From positions 1 through 64,000 of the forward strand of contig NZ_JADOTW010000017.1 in the NCBI RefSeq assembly GCF_015645095.1: DNA of 64,000 bases, in the 5' to 3' direction. Shown piece after piece: positions 28,733 through 37,559 of the stretch. The number at the start of each line of letters is the position of its first letter. Within the stretch, counting starts at the first letter, position 1. This DNA is from Halomonas sp. 328. Lineage in GTDB: Bacteria > Pseudomonadota > Gammaproteobacteria > Pseudomonadales > Halomonadaceae. A program made the position numbers and the translations under genes. The notes beneath the pieces were generated by a model, which was not told the origin of the DNA, made no database searches, and worked only from the letters and a program-made list of their open reading frames with translations.

Positions 28733-29799
28733 TCTCGATACTGCTGATACTTAGCCTCCTTGCCACCCCGGCGTTGGCCGAGCCGGCGTTGCCCGGGGCC
28801 ACCATCCGTGATCTGGAGGCCTTGCAGCAGCGCCTGTCGGCGGGGGAGGGGGCGGCGGTGGCCGAGCGCGCCGCCGCCCAGGTCGAGCGCTTGGTGGCCG
28901 GCAATGCCGCCGACCGGTGGGCCGCCGCCCTCTATGCTCAGCTGGCCGCCCGTGGCGAGGCCAGCGCCGGTCGCCACGCCGCCGCCGCCGATCACTTGGC
29001 CCAGGCGCGTGCGCTGGTCAGCGACGGCGAGCGCCGTGGCCGCTGGTTGCGCCAGGAGGCCGAGCTGCGGCTGGCCGCGGGGCAGACCGCCCAGGGCGCC
29101 GAGCTGCTGGAGGCCTGGGTACGGAATCACCCTGGGGAGCGGGCGCCCCGCTGGCGCCTGGTGCGTGCCCTGGCCGAGCTGGAGCGCTGGGAGGCCGCCG
29201 CCGACTGGTTACCGGAAGGCGGCTCGCCCCGCCAGCAGGCCCTGGCCGCCACCGTCTACCAGCGCGCCGGCCGTGGAGGCGAGGCCCTGGCACGCCTGGA
29301 GGCGCGGCTCGAGGAAGGGGCCGACGCCGAGACCTGGCGCCGTGCCGTGGGGCTGGCCCAGCGGCTGGGTCGCCATGTCCAGGCCGCGGCCCTCTGGGAG
29401 GCGGCCTGGCGGGAAGGCATCTTCGCCGGCAGCGAGGATCTCGAGCAGCGGGTTCGCCTGCACCTGGCCGGGGGCACCCCGGCCCGGGCCGCCGAGCTGC
29501 TGGAGGCCGCCCTGGCCGAGGGGGCCCTGGAGGAGCGTCTCGAGTATCGGCGCCTGCTGGCCCAGGCCTGGGAAGCGGCCCGGGACCGCGAGCGCGCCCT
29601 GGATGCCTGGCATGCGCTGGCCGAGGCCAGTGGCCTGGCCGAGGATTGGCTCGACCTGGGGCGGCTGGCTTATGCCTGGGGGCGGGACGAGGTCGCCGCC
29701 GATGCCTGGGGGCGGGCGGCGGCCCTGGGGGAGGCGCGGGCCGAGGCCTGGCTGGCCGCTTTGGCTCCCGCCGAGACCCTTGATCAAGCCCTGGATTAG
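28714..29799 (+). CDS. Secreted TPR-repeat protein of the TonB2 operon
   Basis: A 361-residue protein with a signal peptide cut after ALA (residue 22) and Ala/Leu/Glu-rich helical repeats that fit tetratricopeptide repeats over most of its length. A TPR gene closes TonB2-type operons in Vibrio and Shewanella, where it is thought to assist TonB2-dependent uptake. The ATG at 28714 has only a weak ribosome site, in duplicated sequence. Confidence 0.82.
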   Translation: MFRSLSLSILLILSLLATPALAEPALPGATIRDLEALQQRLSAGEGAAVAERAAAQVERLVAGNAADRWAAALYAQLAARGEASAGRHAAAADHLAQARALVSDGERRGRWLRQEAELRLAAGQTAQGAELLEAWVRNHPGERAPRWRLVRALAELERWEAAADWLPEGGSPRQQALAATVYQRAGRGGEALARLEARLEEGADAETWRRAVGLAQRLGRHVQAAALWEAAWREGIFAGSEDLEQRVRLHLAGGTPARAAELLEAALAEGALEERLEYRRLLAQAWEAARDRERALDAWHALAEASGLAEDWLDLGRLAYAWGRDEVAADAWGRAAALGEARAEAWLAALAPAETLDQALD

Positions 29800-29862
29800 G
29801 CCCCTAGTGGCATGTCGCAGGTCGGGTAAGCGAGCCGAGGCGAGCGCGCCCGACGGGGTCGA

Positions 29863-30693
29863 TTAGAGGGCCAGCTCGGTCCACACCGGGGCGTGATCCG
29901 AGGGCCGCTCCATGCCGCGCAGGACGTAGTCGATGCCGGCATCCTCGACCCGCTCCGCCAGGGGCGCGGTGACCAGGATATGGTCGATGCGCAGGCCCCG
30001 CTTGGGCTCGCGATCGAAGCCCTTGGAGCGATAGTCGAACCAGCTGAAGCGATCATCCACTTCCGGGTAGCGGATCCGGTAGCTGTCCACCAGGCCCCAG
30101 GCCTTGATGCCCTCGAGCCACTCCCGCTCCACCGGCTGGAAGCTGGTCTTGCCTTCGCGGAGCCAGCGCTTGCGGTTGGCCTCGCCGATGCCGATGTCGA
30201 TATCCTCCGGGGAGATATTGAAGTCGCCCATGATCGCCAGGCGCTCCTCCGGGCGGTGATCCTCGGTCAGCAGCCGCTTCAGCTGAGCATAGAAGTGGCG
30301 CTTATGGGGAAACTTCACCGGGTGGTCGACATTCTCCCCCTGGGGGAAGTAGCCGTTCCATACCGTCAGCGGCTCACCGCCGCCGGGGCGCAGGCGGACC
30401 CCGATCATCCGTCGCTGGGCCTCGTCGGCATCATCCGGGAAACCGTAGTGGATGGCCTCCGGCTCGCCACACTGGGCGAGGTCGATCATCAGCGCCACCC
30501 CGTAGTGCCCCTTCTGGCCATGGTAGACGACGCGATAACCCAGGGCCTCCACCGCCTCGCGGGGAAACTCCGGATCATCCACCTTGGTCTCCTGCAGGCC
30601 GATCAGCGCCGGGCGCTGATTCGTCACCAGCGCCTCCAACTGATGGAGGCGGGCACGGATGCCGTTGATATTGAAGGACACCAGGCGCATCAT
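29863..30693 (-). CDS. xthA: Exodeoxyribonuclease III-type AP endonuclease
   Basis: Cuts abasic sites and trims 3' ends in base-excision repair. The roughly 276-residue protein begins [15 protein letters not shown] and has LQETKVDD (metal-binding Glu), GDFNISPED and SDHAPV (catalytic His) motifs. ATG 30693 overlaps the upstream stop as ATGA; the second ATG (30690) is possible. It follows a small basic gene on the same strand. Confidence 0.95.
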   Translation of the reverse strand: MMRLVSFNINGIRARLHQLEALVTNQRPALIGLQETKVDDPEFPREAVEALGYRVVYHGQKGHYGVALMIDLAQCGEPEAIHYGFPDDADEAQRRMIGVRLRPGGGEPLTVWNGYFPQGENVDHPVKFPHKRHFYAQLKRLLTEDHRPEERLAIMGDFNISPEDIDIGIGEANRKRWLREGKTSFQPVEREWLEGIKAWGLVDSYRIRYPEVDDRFSWFDYRSKGFDREPKRGLRIDHILVTAPLAERVEDAGIDYVLRGMERPSDHAPVWTELAL

Positions 30694-30926
30694 TCGTCGT
30701 CCTTGGCGGGGCGCTGTGGGTGAATCTCGATCCGCGGGGCCTGCTCCTGGCGGGCCTGCTTGCGCTCCGCCTGACGCTTGCGCTGGTCGGCCTTCTTCTG
30801 CTGGAAGCGTTGCGACGACCCCACCTCGTCGGGGTTCTCGTGGCGCCACTTCTTGTAGTCCTTGCGCCGGCCGGTGCGGATGGTCACCCGGTCGGCCAGG
30901 GAGCGAGTCTTCTTCTTGCGGGTCAT
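30690..30926 (-). CDS. Small basic protein coupled to xthA
   Basis: A 78-residue, strongly basic protein beginning [14 protein letters not shown] and rich in Lys, Arg and Gln ([13 protein letters not shown]). No known domain is recognised, and there is no signal peptide or membrane segment. GGAG precedes the ATG at good spacing; an upstream ATG at 30941 is possible. Its TGA overlaps the xthA start, implying translational coupling. Nucleic-acid binding is only a guess from its charge. Confidence 0.7.
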   Translation of the reverse strand: MTRKKKTRSLADRVTIRTGRRKDYKKWRHENPDEVGSSQRFQQKKADQRKRQAERKQARQEQAPRIEIHPQRPAKDDE

Positions 30927-31017
30927 GAGTAGCGGCTCCATTGCGCGTTGGCCGCCTATTCTAGCAGGGCGGCCGGTGCCTGAGACAGCTTGGCGAGCCC
31001 TGACGGCCAAGCCCTGC

Positions 31018-31023
31018 TACAAT
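31018..31023 (+). promoter_or_regulatory. -10 element upstream of rhlB
   Basis: TACAAT lies 72 bp before the rhlB ATG in the divergent gap. No good -35 at the right spacing is seen. Confidence 0.35.
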
Positions 31024-31095
31024 AGCGGGCTTGGAATCGCCCGGGCATGTCGCCAGGCCACATCCACTGAACGATTTGGGACAGAATCACAGCCT

Positions 31096-32382
31096 ATGAG
31101 CGAGTCGGATAACCCCACAGCAGCGGCGCCGCAGTCGGCCCAGAACCGCAAACCCAAGCGTCGGCGTCGCAAGCCGCGCAAGTCCGGATCCGGCTGGGAC
31201 CTGCGCCAGTTCCAGGTGCCGGCGGTGGCGGGCAAGTGGCGCTTTCATGATTTCGATCTGCCGCTGCCCCTGATGCGGGCCATCCACGCCCTGGGCTTCG
31301 AATACTGCACCCCGATCCAGGCCGAGGCCCTGGCCAAGACCCTGCTGGGGGGCGACGTGGTGGGCAAGGCCCAGACCGGCACCGGCAAGACCGCGGCCTT
31401 CCTGATCTCGATCCTTGCCTATTTCCTCGAGGAGGAGGCGCCGGATGGCCAGAAGCCCGGCGCGCCCCGGGCGCTGATCGTCGCGCCGACCCGTGAGCTG
31501 GCGCTGCAGATCGAGAAGGATGCCAAGGCCCTGGCCCGCTTCACCCAGCTCAATGTGGCCAGCGTCGTCGGTGGCATGGACTACCAGAAGCAGCGCGACA
31601 GCCTGGGCAAGAAGCTCGATATCCTGGTCGCGACGCCGGGGCGGCTGCTCGACTTCCACGAGAAGCGGGACGTCGACCTGACCCAGGTCGAGGTGCTGGT
31701 GCTCGACGAGGCGGATCGCATGCTCTCCATGGGCTTTATCCCCGACGTCAAGCGCATCATTCGCCATACCCCCAAGAAGGAGGAGCGCCAGACCTTCCTC
31801 TTCTCGGCCACCTTCACCGAGGACATCCTCAACCTGGCCAGTCAGTGGACCCACGAGCCGGCCCAGGTGGAGATCGCCGTCACCGTCGATAATCAGGCGG
31901 ATATCGACCAACGCGTCTATATGCTCAGCGATGCCGACAAGCAGCGCCTGCTGGTCAAGCTGCTGCAGCAGGAGAGCTTCGAGCGGGTCATCGTCTTCGG
32001 CAACCGCCGCGACCTGGTGCGCAAGCTCGACGAGCTGCTGCGTCAGGCCGGCATCAACGTGGCCATGCTCTCCGGCGATGTGCCCCAGAATCAGCGCATC
32101 ACGACCCTGGAGCGTTTCCGCGAGGGGGAAGTGCAGGTGCTGGTGGCCACCGACGTGGCCGGCCGCGGCCTGCATATCGATGACGTCAGTCACGTGATCA
32201 ACTACACCCTGCCGGAGGATCCGGAGGATTACGTTCACCGTATCGGCCGTACCGGCCGGGCCGGCGCCAAGGGCGTCTCGATCAGCTTCGTGGGCGAGGA
32301 AGATGCCTTCTCGCTGCCGGAGATCGAGCGCTATATCGACGCCAAGCTGCCCTGCGAGCATCCGCCGGAAGGCCTGCTCTAA
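31096..32382 (+). CDS. rhlB: DEAD-box RNA helicase RhlB
   Basis: ATP-dependent RNA helicase, usually a degradosome partner of RNase E. The 428-residue protein has a basic N-terminal tail ([11 protein letters not shown]), then the Q motif, [20 protein letters not shown], and C-terminal HRIGRTGR motifs. The basic N-terminal extension before the helicase core resembles Pseudomonas RhlB rather than the E. coli C-terminal extension. Confidence 0.9.
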   Translation: MSESDNPTAAAPQSAQNRKPKRRRRKPRKSGSGWDLRQFQVPAVAGKWRFHDFDLPLPLMRAIHALGFEYCTPIQAEALAKTLLGGDVVGKAQTGTGKTAAFLISILAYFLEEEAPDGQKPGAPRALIVAPTRELALQIEKDAKALARFTQLNVASVVGGMDYQKQRDSLGKKLDILVATPGRLLDFHEKRDVDLTQVEVLVLDEADRMLSMGFIPDVKRIIRHTPKKEERQTFLFSATFTEDILNLASQWTHEPAQVEIAVTVDNQADIDQRVYMLSDADKQRLLVKLLQQESFERVIVFGNRRDLVRKLDELLRQAGINVAMLSGDVPQNQRITTLERFREGEVQVLVATDVAGRGLHIDDVSHVINYTLPEDPEDYVHRIGRTGRAGAKGVSISFVGEEDAFSLPEIERYIDAKLPCEHPPEGLL

Positions 32383-32399
32383 CGGCAGCTGGAAGCTAT

Positions 32400-32514
32400 A
32401 AGCTGTAAGCCTTAAGTAAAGGGCTTGCAGCTTCGGCGTATCCGCTTATTCAGCCAGGTTGGGCTCTGCTGGAATGTGTTTCTCTTACGGCTTAAGGCTT
32501 AAGGCTTACAGCTT
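32400..32514. repeat. Inverted repeat (REP-like) between rhlB and dinG
   Basis: A perfect 17-bp inverted repeat, AAGCTGTAAGCCTTAAG at 32400-32416 and its complement at 32498-32514, with 81 bp between. The right arm is preceded by an extra copy of CTTAAGG. Similar AAGCCTTAAG-type sequence flanks the hairpin at 5920-6012. The right arm ends two bases before the dinG ATG. Confidence 0.8.
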
Positions 32515-32516
32515 GG

Positions 32517-34655
32517 ATGCTTATGCTTGACGAGGCCTTGAAGGGCGAGATCCAGACCGCCTACCGGCGCCTGCTGGAGGGGCTCGAGCTGACGCCCCGC
32601 TACGGGCAGCGGCTGATGATCGCCGAGATCGCCCGCACCCTGGCCGGTATCCAGGCCGATGAGGCCGGCAAGCGGCTCAGCGACGAGCACATCTGCGTGC
32701 TGGAGGCGGGCACCGGCACCGGCAAGACCCTGGCCTACCTGCTGGCGGCCCTGCCGGTGGCCAAGGCTCGCGGCAAGCGCCTGGTGGTGGCCACCGCCAC
32801 CGTGGCCCTCCAGGAACAGGTCCTGCACCAGGACCTGCCGCTGCTCAAGACCCATAGCGGCCTCGAGTTCGACTTCGCCCTGGCCAAGGGGCGCGGGCGC
32901 TACCTCTGCGTGGCGCGCCTCGACCAGGCCCTGGAGGGCGGCGAGGAGAATCCCACCCTGGCGCTCTTCGAGCAGGCCCTCGACAGCGGCGACGACTTCC
33001 AGGCCCTGGCCAAGGCCATGGGCGAGTCCTATGGCGGCGGGCACTGGGAGGGCGATCGCGACGCCTGGCCCGAGGCCATCGACGACGCCCACTGGCGGCG
33101 CCTGACCATCGACCATCGCCAGTGCACCAATCGTCGCTGCGGTCACTTCTCCGCCTGCGCCTTCTTCCGCGCCCGGCGGCGCCTGGAGGGCGCCGATGTC
33201 ATCGTCGCCAACCACGACCTGGTGCTGGCGGACCTGGCCCTGGGCGGCGGGGTGGTGCTGCCGGCCCCCGGCGAGTGCATCTATGTCTTCGACGAGGGGC
33301 ACCACCTGCCGGACAAGGCGGTCGAGCACTTTACCCATCGCTTCGCCGTCAACGGCGCCCTGCGCTGGCTTTCCACCCTCAAGAAGTCGCTCACCGAGCT
33401 CAATGCGGCGCTCGCCGTGCAGCCCACCCTGGCGCGCCTGCTGGCGACCCTGCCGGAGGCCCTGGCGGTGCTGGAGCCGCGCCTCGGCGAGGTGTTCGGC
33501 CTGGCCCACCAGCTCGCCGAGCTACCGGAGGGGGCCGGCGAGAGCGCCCAGCACCACCGCTTCCCCATGGGCGAGGCGCCCCAGGCCCTGCGCGATCAAG
33601 CCGCCGCCCTGGTACCGGTATTCGCCGAGATGAGCCGCACCCTGGAGAGCATGGCGGATATCCTCCGCGAGAGCCTCGACCCGGAGAAGTCCACCGGCCT
33701 GCCCCGGGAGCAGGCCGAGGCCTGGCTGCCCCTGGTGGCCCTGCTGCATGGCCGGGCCCTGGAGGCCCATGCCCTGTGGCTGGCCTTCGCCGAGCAGGAC
33801 GACCCCGCCGAGCCGCCCCGGGCCCGTTGGCTGACCTTCGAGCGCTTCCAGGGGGAGCCGGAGCTGGCGATCTCGGCGAGCCCGGTGTCGGCGGCGTCGA
33901 CCCTGGCCCGGCACCTCTGGGGCAGCTGCTATGGCGCCGTGGTCACCTCGGCCACGCTGACCGCCCTGGGGCGCTTCGAGCGCCTCCAGGAGCGCGCCGG
34001 CCTGGCCAATCGCTACCGCTACCAGCGCCTGCCCAGCCCCTTCGACTACTCCCGGGCGGTGCTCAGCGTGCCCCGGGAGGCGGTGGACCCGGGCAATCGC
34101 GAGGCCCACGAGGCGGCGATCCTCGACTTTATCGGCGGTCTCGGCGCCGACGAGGCGGTGCTGATGCTGTTCTCCTCCCGGGCCCAGCTGCGCGCCGTGG
34201 AGAAGGCCCTGCCCAAGTCGCTGGCCGAGCGGGTGCTGGCCCAGGACCGCCTGCCCAAGCGCGAGCTGATCGAGCGCCACCGGGCGCGGGTGGATCAGGG
34301 GCAGGGCAGCATCATCTTCGGCCTGGCCAGCTTCGCCGAGGGCATCGACCTGCCCGGCGCCTACCTGACCCATGTGGTGATCACCCGGCTGCCCTTCGCG
34401 GTGCCCGACGATCCGGTGGGGGCGACCCTGGCGGAGTGGATCGAGAGCCGCGGCGGCAACGCCTTCATGCGCATCAGCGTGCCGGACGCCTCCATCAAGC
34501 TGGTGCAGGCCTGCGGGCGGTTGATTCGCAAGGAGGCCGACGCCGGGCGCATCACCCTGCTCGATCGCCGGGTGCTGACCCGCCGCTATGGGCGTGCCCT
34601 GCTCGATGCCCTGCCGCCCTTCGTGCGCGAGATCGACGGGGTGCGCCAGGGCTAG
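32517..34655 (+). CDS. dinG: DinG-family 5'-3' DNA helicase
   Basis: XPD-like superfamily 2 helicase that unwinds R-loops and D-loops. The 712-residue protein has Walker A EAGTGTGKT, DEGHH as motif II, and a C-terminal QACGRLIR motif VI. Cys131, Cys203, Cys208 and Cys214 (C-x71-C-x4-C-x5-C) form the 4Fe-4S site. The start is ATG 32517 or 32523; neither has a Shine-Dalgarno because a palindrome arm occupies the position. Confidence 0.94.
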   Translation: MLMLDEALKGEIQTAYRRLLEGLELTPRYGQRLMIAEIARTLAGIQADEAGKRLSDEHICVLEAGTGTGKTLAYLLAALPVAKARGKRLVVATATVALQEQVLHQDLPLLKTHSGLEFDFALAKGRGRYLCVARLDQALEGGEENPTLALFEQALDSGDDFQALAKAMGESYGGGHWEGDRDAWPEAIDDAHWRRLTIDHRQCTNRRCGHFSACAFFRARRRLEGADVIVANHDLVLADLALGGGVVLPAPGECIYVFDEGHHLPDKAVEHFTHRFAVNGALRWLSTLKKSLTELNAALAVQPTLARLLATLPEALAVLEPRLGEVFGLAHQLAELPEGAGESAQHHRFPMGEAPQALRDQAAALVPVFAEMSRTLESMADILRESLDPEKSTGLPREQAEAWLPLVALLHGRALEAHALWLAFAEQDDPAEPPRARWLTFERFQGEPELAISASPVSAASTLARHLWGSCYGAVVTSATLTALGRFERLQERAGLANRYRYQRLPSPFDYSRAVLSVPREAVDPGNREAHEAAILDFIGGLGADEAVLMLFSSRAQLRAVEKALPKSLAERVLAQDRLPKRELIERHRARVDQGQGSIIFGLASFAEGIDLPGAYLTHVVITRLPFAVPDDPVGATLAEWIESRGGNAFMRISVPDASIKLVQACGRLIRKEADAGRITLLDRRVLTRRYGRALLDALPPFVREIDGVRQG

Positions 34656-34679
34656 GCCCAGCTCGTTGCCCTGGCCGAA

Positions 34680-34715
34680 AACGACAGGGCCCGCCAGTTG
34701 GCGGGCCCTGTCGTT
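34680..34715. terminator. Bidirectional terminator between dinG and the DAHP synthase gene
   Basis: A perfect 16-bp stem (AACGACAGGGCCCGCC and complement) with an AGTT loop lies between converging genes. It shares AACGACAG ends with the palindrome after hisD at 61420-61457. Confidence 0.85.
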
Positions 34716-34729
34716 AGGGGGGGGAGGGA

Positions 34730-35806
34730 TCAAGCGCGCTGGCGCGTCGGCAGCACCGGCTTGAGCTTCTCGTCCATGCGATGCATGGCCTCTTCGGTGG
34801 CATCCCAGTCGATGCAGGCATCGGTGATGGAGACGCCGTACTGCAGTTGGCTGCGATCCGCCGGTACCTTCTGGTTGCCCCAGCCGATATTGGACTCGAC
34901 CATCAGGCCCATGATGGAGTGGTTGCCCTCGAGGATCTGGTTGGTGACGTTCTCCAGGACCAGGGGCTGCAGGGCCGGGTCCTTGTTGGAGTTGGCGTGG
35001 GAGCAGTCGACCATGATGTTGGGCTTGAGGCCGGCCTTCTTCAGTTCCTGCTCGGCGAGTGCCACGCTGACGCTGTCATAGTTGGGCTTGCCGTTGCCGC
35101 CGCGCAGCACCACATGGCCGTAGGCGTTGCCGCGGGTGCGGATGATCGCCACCTGGCCCCCCTGGTCGATGCCCAGGAAGTTGTGCGGGTGGGCCACCGA
35201 CTGCAGGGCATTGATGGCCACGTCCAGGCTGCCGTCGGTACCGTTCTTGAAACCGACCGGGCAGGAGAGCCCCGAGGCCATCTCGCGGTGAGTCTGGGAC
35301 TCGGTGGTACGGGCGCCGATGGCGGACCAGCTGATGCAGTCCTGCAGGTACTGGGGAGAGATCGGGTCCAGCGCCTCGGTGGCCAGGGGCAGGCCCATCT
35401 CGGAGAGCTCCACCAGCAGGCGGCGGGCGATATGCAGCCCCTCCTCGATCTCGAAGGAGTCGTTCATATGGGGGTCGTTGATCAGCCCCTTCCAGCCCAC
35501 GGTGGTGCGCGGCTTCTCGAAGTAGACGCGCATCACGATCAGCAGGCTCTCCTTGACCTCGTCGGCCAGGCGGCGCAGGCGGCGGGCATAGTCCAGGGCG
35601 GCGTCCACGTCATGGATGGAGCAGGGCCCCACCACCACCAGCAGGCGCGGGTCCTCGCCGTCGAGGATGCGCTGGATGGCCCGGCGTCCCTCGATCACGC
35701 TGCGTTCGGCCTCCTCGGTCAGGGGAATCTCCTGCTTGAGGGCCTCGGGGGTGATCAGGACGTCCTGGGCAAGAACATTGAGATTGTTGACCTGCTGTTG
35801 TGACAT
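34730..35806 (-). CDS. 3-deoxy-7-phosphoheptulonate synthase (type I)
   Basis: First step of aromatic amino-acid synthesis: erythrose-4-phosphate plus phosphoenolpyruvate to DAHP. The 358-residue protein matches E. coli AroF/AroG/AroH throughout: VGPCSIHD, KPRTTVGWKGLINDP, GARTTESQTHREMASGLS and DCSHANSNKD. Which amino acid gives feedback inhibition cannot be assigned with confidence. The ATG at 35804-35806 follows AGGT. The gene stands alone between a terminator and a 306-bp gap. Confidence 0.93.
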   Translation of the reverse strand: MSQQQVNNLNVLAQDVLITPEALKQEIPLTEEAERSVIEGRRAIQRILDGEDPRLLVVVGPCSIHDVDAALDYARRLRRLADEVKESLLIVMRVYFEKPRTTVGWKGLINDPHMNDSFEIEEGLHIARRLLVELSEMGLPLATEALDPISPQYLQDCISWSAIGARTTESQTHREMASGLSCPVGFKNGTDGSLDVAINALQSVAHPHNFLGIDQGGQVAIIRTRGNAYGHVVLRGGNGKPNYDSVSVALAEQELKKAGLKPNIMVDCSHANSNKDPALQPLVLENVTNQILEGNHSIMGLMVESNIGWGNQKVPADRSQLQYGVSITDACIDWDATEEAMHRMDEKLKPVLPTRQRA

Positions 35807-36112
35807 GCGGCTACCTGTGATGAATCGCGCGGTAATATAAGGGTGTGTCCGAGTAGGCTTCTACTATCGCTCGCCGTCTAGGCGGAAATCAATCGTACCA
35901 TGGAACTCGCCGCCGTCGGCGCAGTCCCACCCCCTCGTGAGTTGCGCGCATGCCGCTTGATGGAATGCCGATAAACAGGAACACTTACGCTAATCCATCA
36001 CTCCTGCCAGGTTAAGGTCGACGTCTATGATGCCCCCCCTTGTCACTCTCCCCATCAGTCAGGCCGCGCCATCTCCCCTGGCGCCATGCGCCGCCCGGAT
36101 GGGGAGGGGGTA
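35807..36112. other. Intergenic region between the DAHP synthase gene and rpoE
   Basis: A 306-bp divergent gap with no convincing gene. A minus-strand TATATT near 35835-35840 could be a -10 for the DAHP synthase gene, but has no -35. GGAAC sequences at 35902 and 35978 resemble the ECF -35, but no matching -10 was found. The rpoE promoter is therefore unassigned. Confidence 0.4.
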
Positions 36113-36718
36113 ATGGGCAACCGGGAAACCGACCAGCGCCTCGTCGAGCGGGCGCAGCAGGGCGACACTCGGGCCTTCGATCTGCTGGTCAAGAAGTACC
36201 AGCACAAGATTCTTGGCCTGATCGGGCGCTATGTGCACGATCAGGCCGAGGTTCAGGACGTGGCCCAGGAGGCCTTTATCAAGGCCTACCGGGCGCTGGG
36301 CAAGTTCCGCGCCGAGAGCGCCTTCTATACCTGGATGTACCGCATCGCCATCAATACCGCCAAGAATCACCTGGTCTCCCGGGGGCGGCGGCCGCCGGGC
36401 AGCGATCTGGATATCGTCGATGCCGAGATCCTCGATCATAGCGGCCGGCTCTCCGATACCGAATCGCCGGAGGCTTCCATGGCTCGGGATCAACTGGAGG
36501 CGGCGGTCTTCGAGGCCATCGAGCAGCTCCCCGAGGACCTGCGCACCGCCATCACCCTGCGCGAGTTCGATGGCCTCTCCTACGAGGATATCGCCAATGT
36601 GATGGACTGCCCGGTGGGCACGGTGCGCTCGCGGATCTTCCGCGCCCGGGAAGCGGTGGATCGTCATATTCAGCCGTTGGTGACCACCTCGCGGACCCAG
36701 GACATGATCTCCGAGTGA
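36113..36718 (+). CDS. rpoE: ECF sigma factor RpoE/AlgU
   Basis: Extracytoplasmic-stress sigma factor. The 201-residue protein has region 2 (DLLVKKYQHKILGLI, DVAQEAFIKAYRALG, FYTWMYRIAINTAKN) and region 4 (LPEDLRTAITLREFDGLSYEDIA, VGTVRSRIFRAR). The ATG at 36113 follows a G-rich GGGGAGGGGG. It is the first gene of the muc operon, and the gap to mucA is unusually long (181 bp). Confidence 0.96.
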   Translation: MGNRETDQRLVERAQQGDTRAFDLLVKKYQHKILGLIGRYVHDQAEVQDVAQEAFIKAYRALGKFRAESAFYTWMYRIAINTAKNHLVSRGRRPPGSDLDIVDAEILDHSGRLSDTESPEASMARDQLEAAVFEAIEQLPEDLRTAITLREFDGLSYEDIANVMDCPVGTVRSRIFRAREAVDRHIQPLVTTSRTQDMISE

Positions 36719-36746
36719 GGCGAGGCGAATCTTTTGCCAGGTGGCT

Positions 36747-36773
36747 GAACTGTTGGCGGTCCTTGGCGTCAGA
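36747..36773 (+). promoter_or_regulatory. Candidate ECF (sigma-E) promoter in the rpoE-mucA gap
   Basis: GAACTG (36747-36752), a 16-bp spacer and TCAGA (36769-36773) resemble the RpoE/AlgU consensus GAACTT-N16-TCTGA, with one mismatch in each element. It would express mucA without rpoE. Confidence 0.45.
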
Positions 36774-36899
36774 GGAAGTGCCAAAGGTTGCGACAATTTC
36801 GCGCAGGGTGACCCGGTCGCCCGCGAGTAACGCTGGGGGGCCGTCGGGCCCGGGACCGTTCATAGGCATTATGCCGTGTCGAGTGTGAGGGTAGAGGTA

Positions 36900-37559
36900 A
36901 TGAAGCAGAACACGCGGGAGTCATTGTCCGCCTTGATGGACGATGAGGGTGACGATCTGGAGTTGCGCCGTGTCCTGAAGTCGCTGGAGAGCGAGCCGCA
37001 AGCGGCCGATGCCTGGCGACGTTATCATCTGGCCCGCAGCGTCATGCGCCGTGAGCCCGAAGTGGCCTCCGATACTGACCTCTCCGCCGGTATTCTGGCC
37101 CGCCTCGAAGGCGAGCCGGCGCCCGGTCGAGCGGTCGCAGCACCGCGGCGAGGCCTCTTCTCCTGGGCCGGTCGCGCCGCCGTGGCCGCCGGGGTCTCCC
37201 TGGCGGTGATCACCGGGGTGCAGGTCTATAACAGCCAGGAGGTGGCCGGTCCCGAGATGGCCGCCAGCGAGGCGCCCGCCGCGGCGAGCCCCGCGACGGC
37301 ACGTCCCTCTCTGGTGGACCTGCCGCTCTTCCAGGGGCAGGGCGGCGCTCAGGCCGCCGGCTCGCCGCTGATGACGGTGGGCGCCGAGTCTCCCTGGCTG
37401 ACGCCCAATTCGCGGCAGTCCCAGCGCAATGACCAGCAGCAGGCGTTGATCCTGCAGTCCTACCTGGATCGCCACGCCCAGGGCAGTGCCTATCGCAGTG
37501 GCGATGCCTGGATGCCCCTGTTGCGCGCTTCCGGTAACGAGTGGCAAGGGCAGCGCTGA
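36900..37559 (+). CDS. mucA: Anti-sigma factor MucA/RseA
   Basis: Single-pass inner-membrane protein that holds the sigma factor inactive until it is degraded. The 219-residue protein begins MKQNTRESLSALMDDE, the RseA/MucA cytoplasmic domain, with a membrane segment near residues 98-115 and a periplasmic domain ending near QSYLDRHAQ. The ATG at 36900 follows GAGG. Its stop overlaps the mucB start (TGATG). Confidence 0.93.
   Translation: MKQNTRESLSALMDDEGDDLELRRVLKSLESEPQAADAWRRYHLARSVMRREPEVASDTDLSAGILARLEGEPAPGRAVAAPRRGLFSWAGRAAVAAGVSLAVITGVQVYNSQEVAGPEMAASEAPAAASPATARPSLVDLPLFQGQGGAQAAGSPLMTVGAESPWLTPNSRQSQRNDQQQALILQSYLDRHAQGSAYRSGDAWMPLLRASGNEWQGQR

Noticed and set aside
35902-35990. ECF-type promoters for rpoE
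   Set aside because: GGAAC-type -35 sequences are present, but no fitting -10 lies at 15-17 bp.
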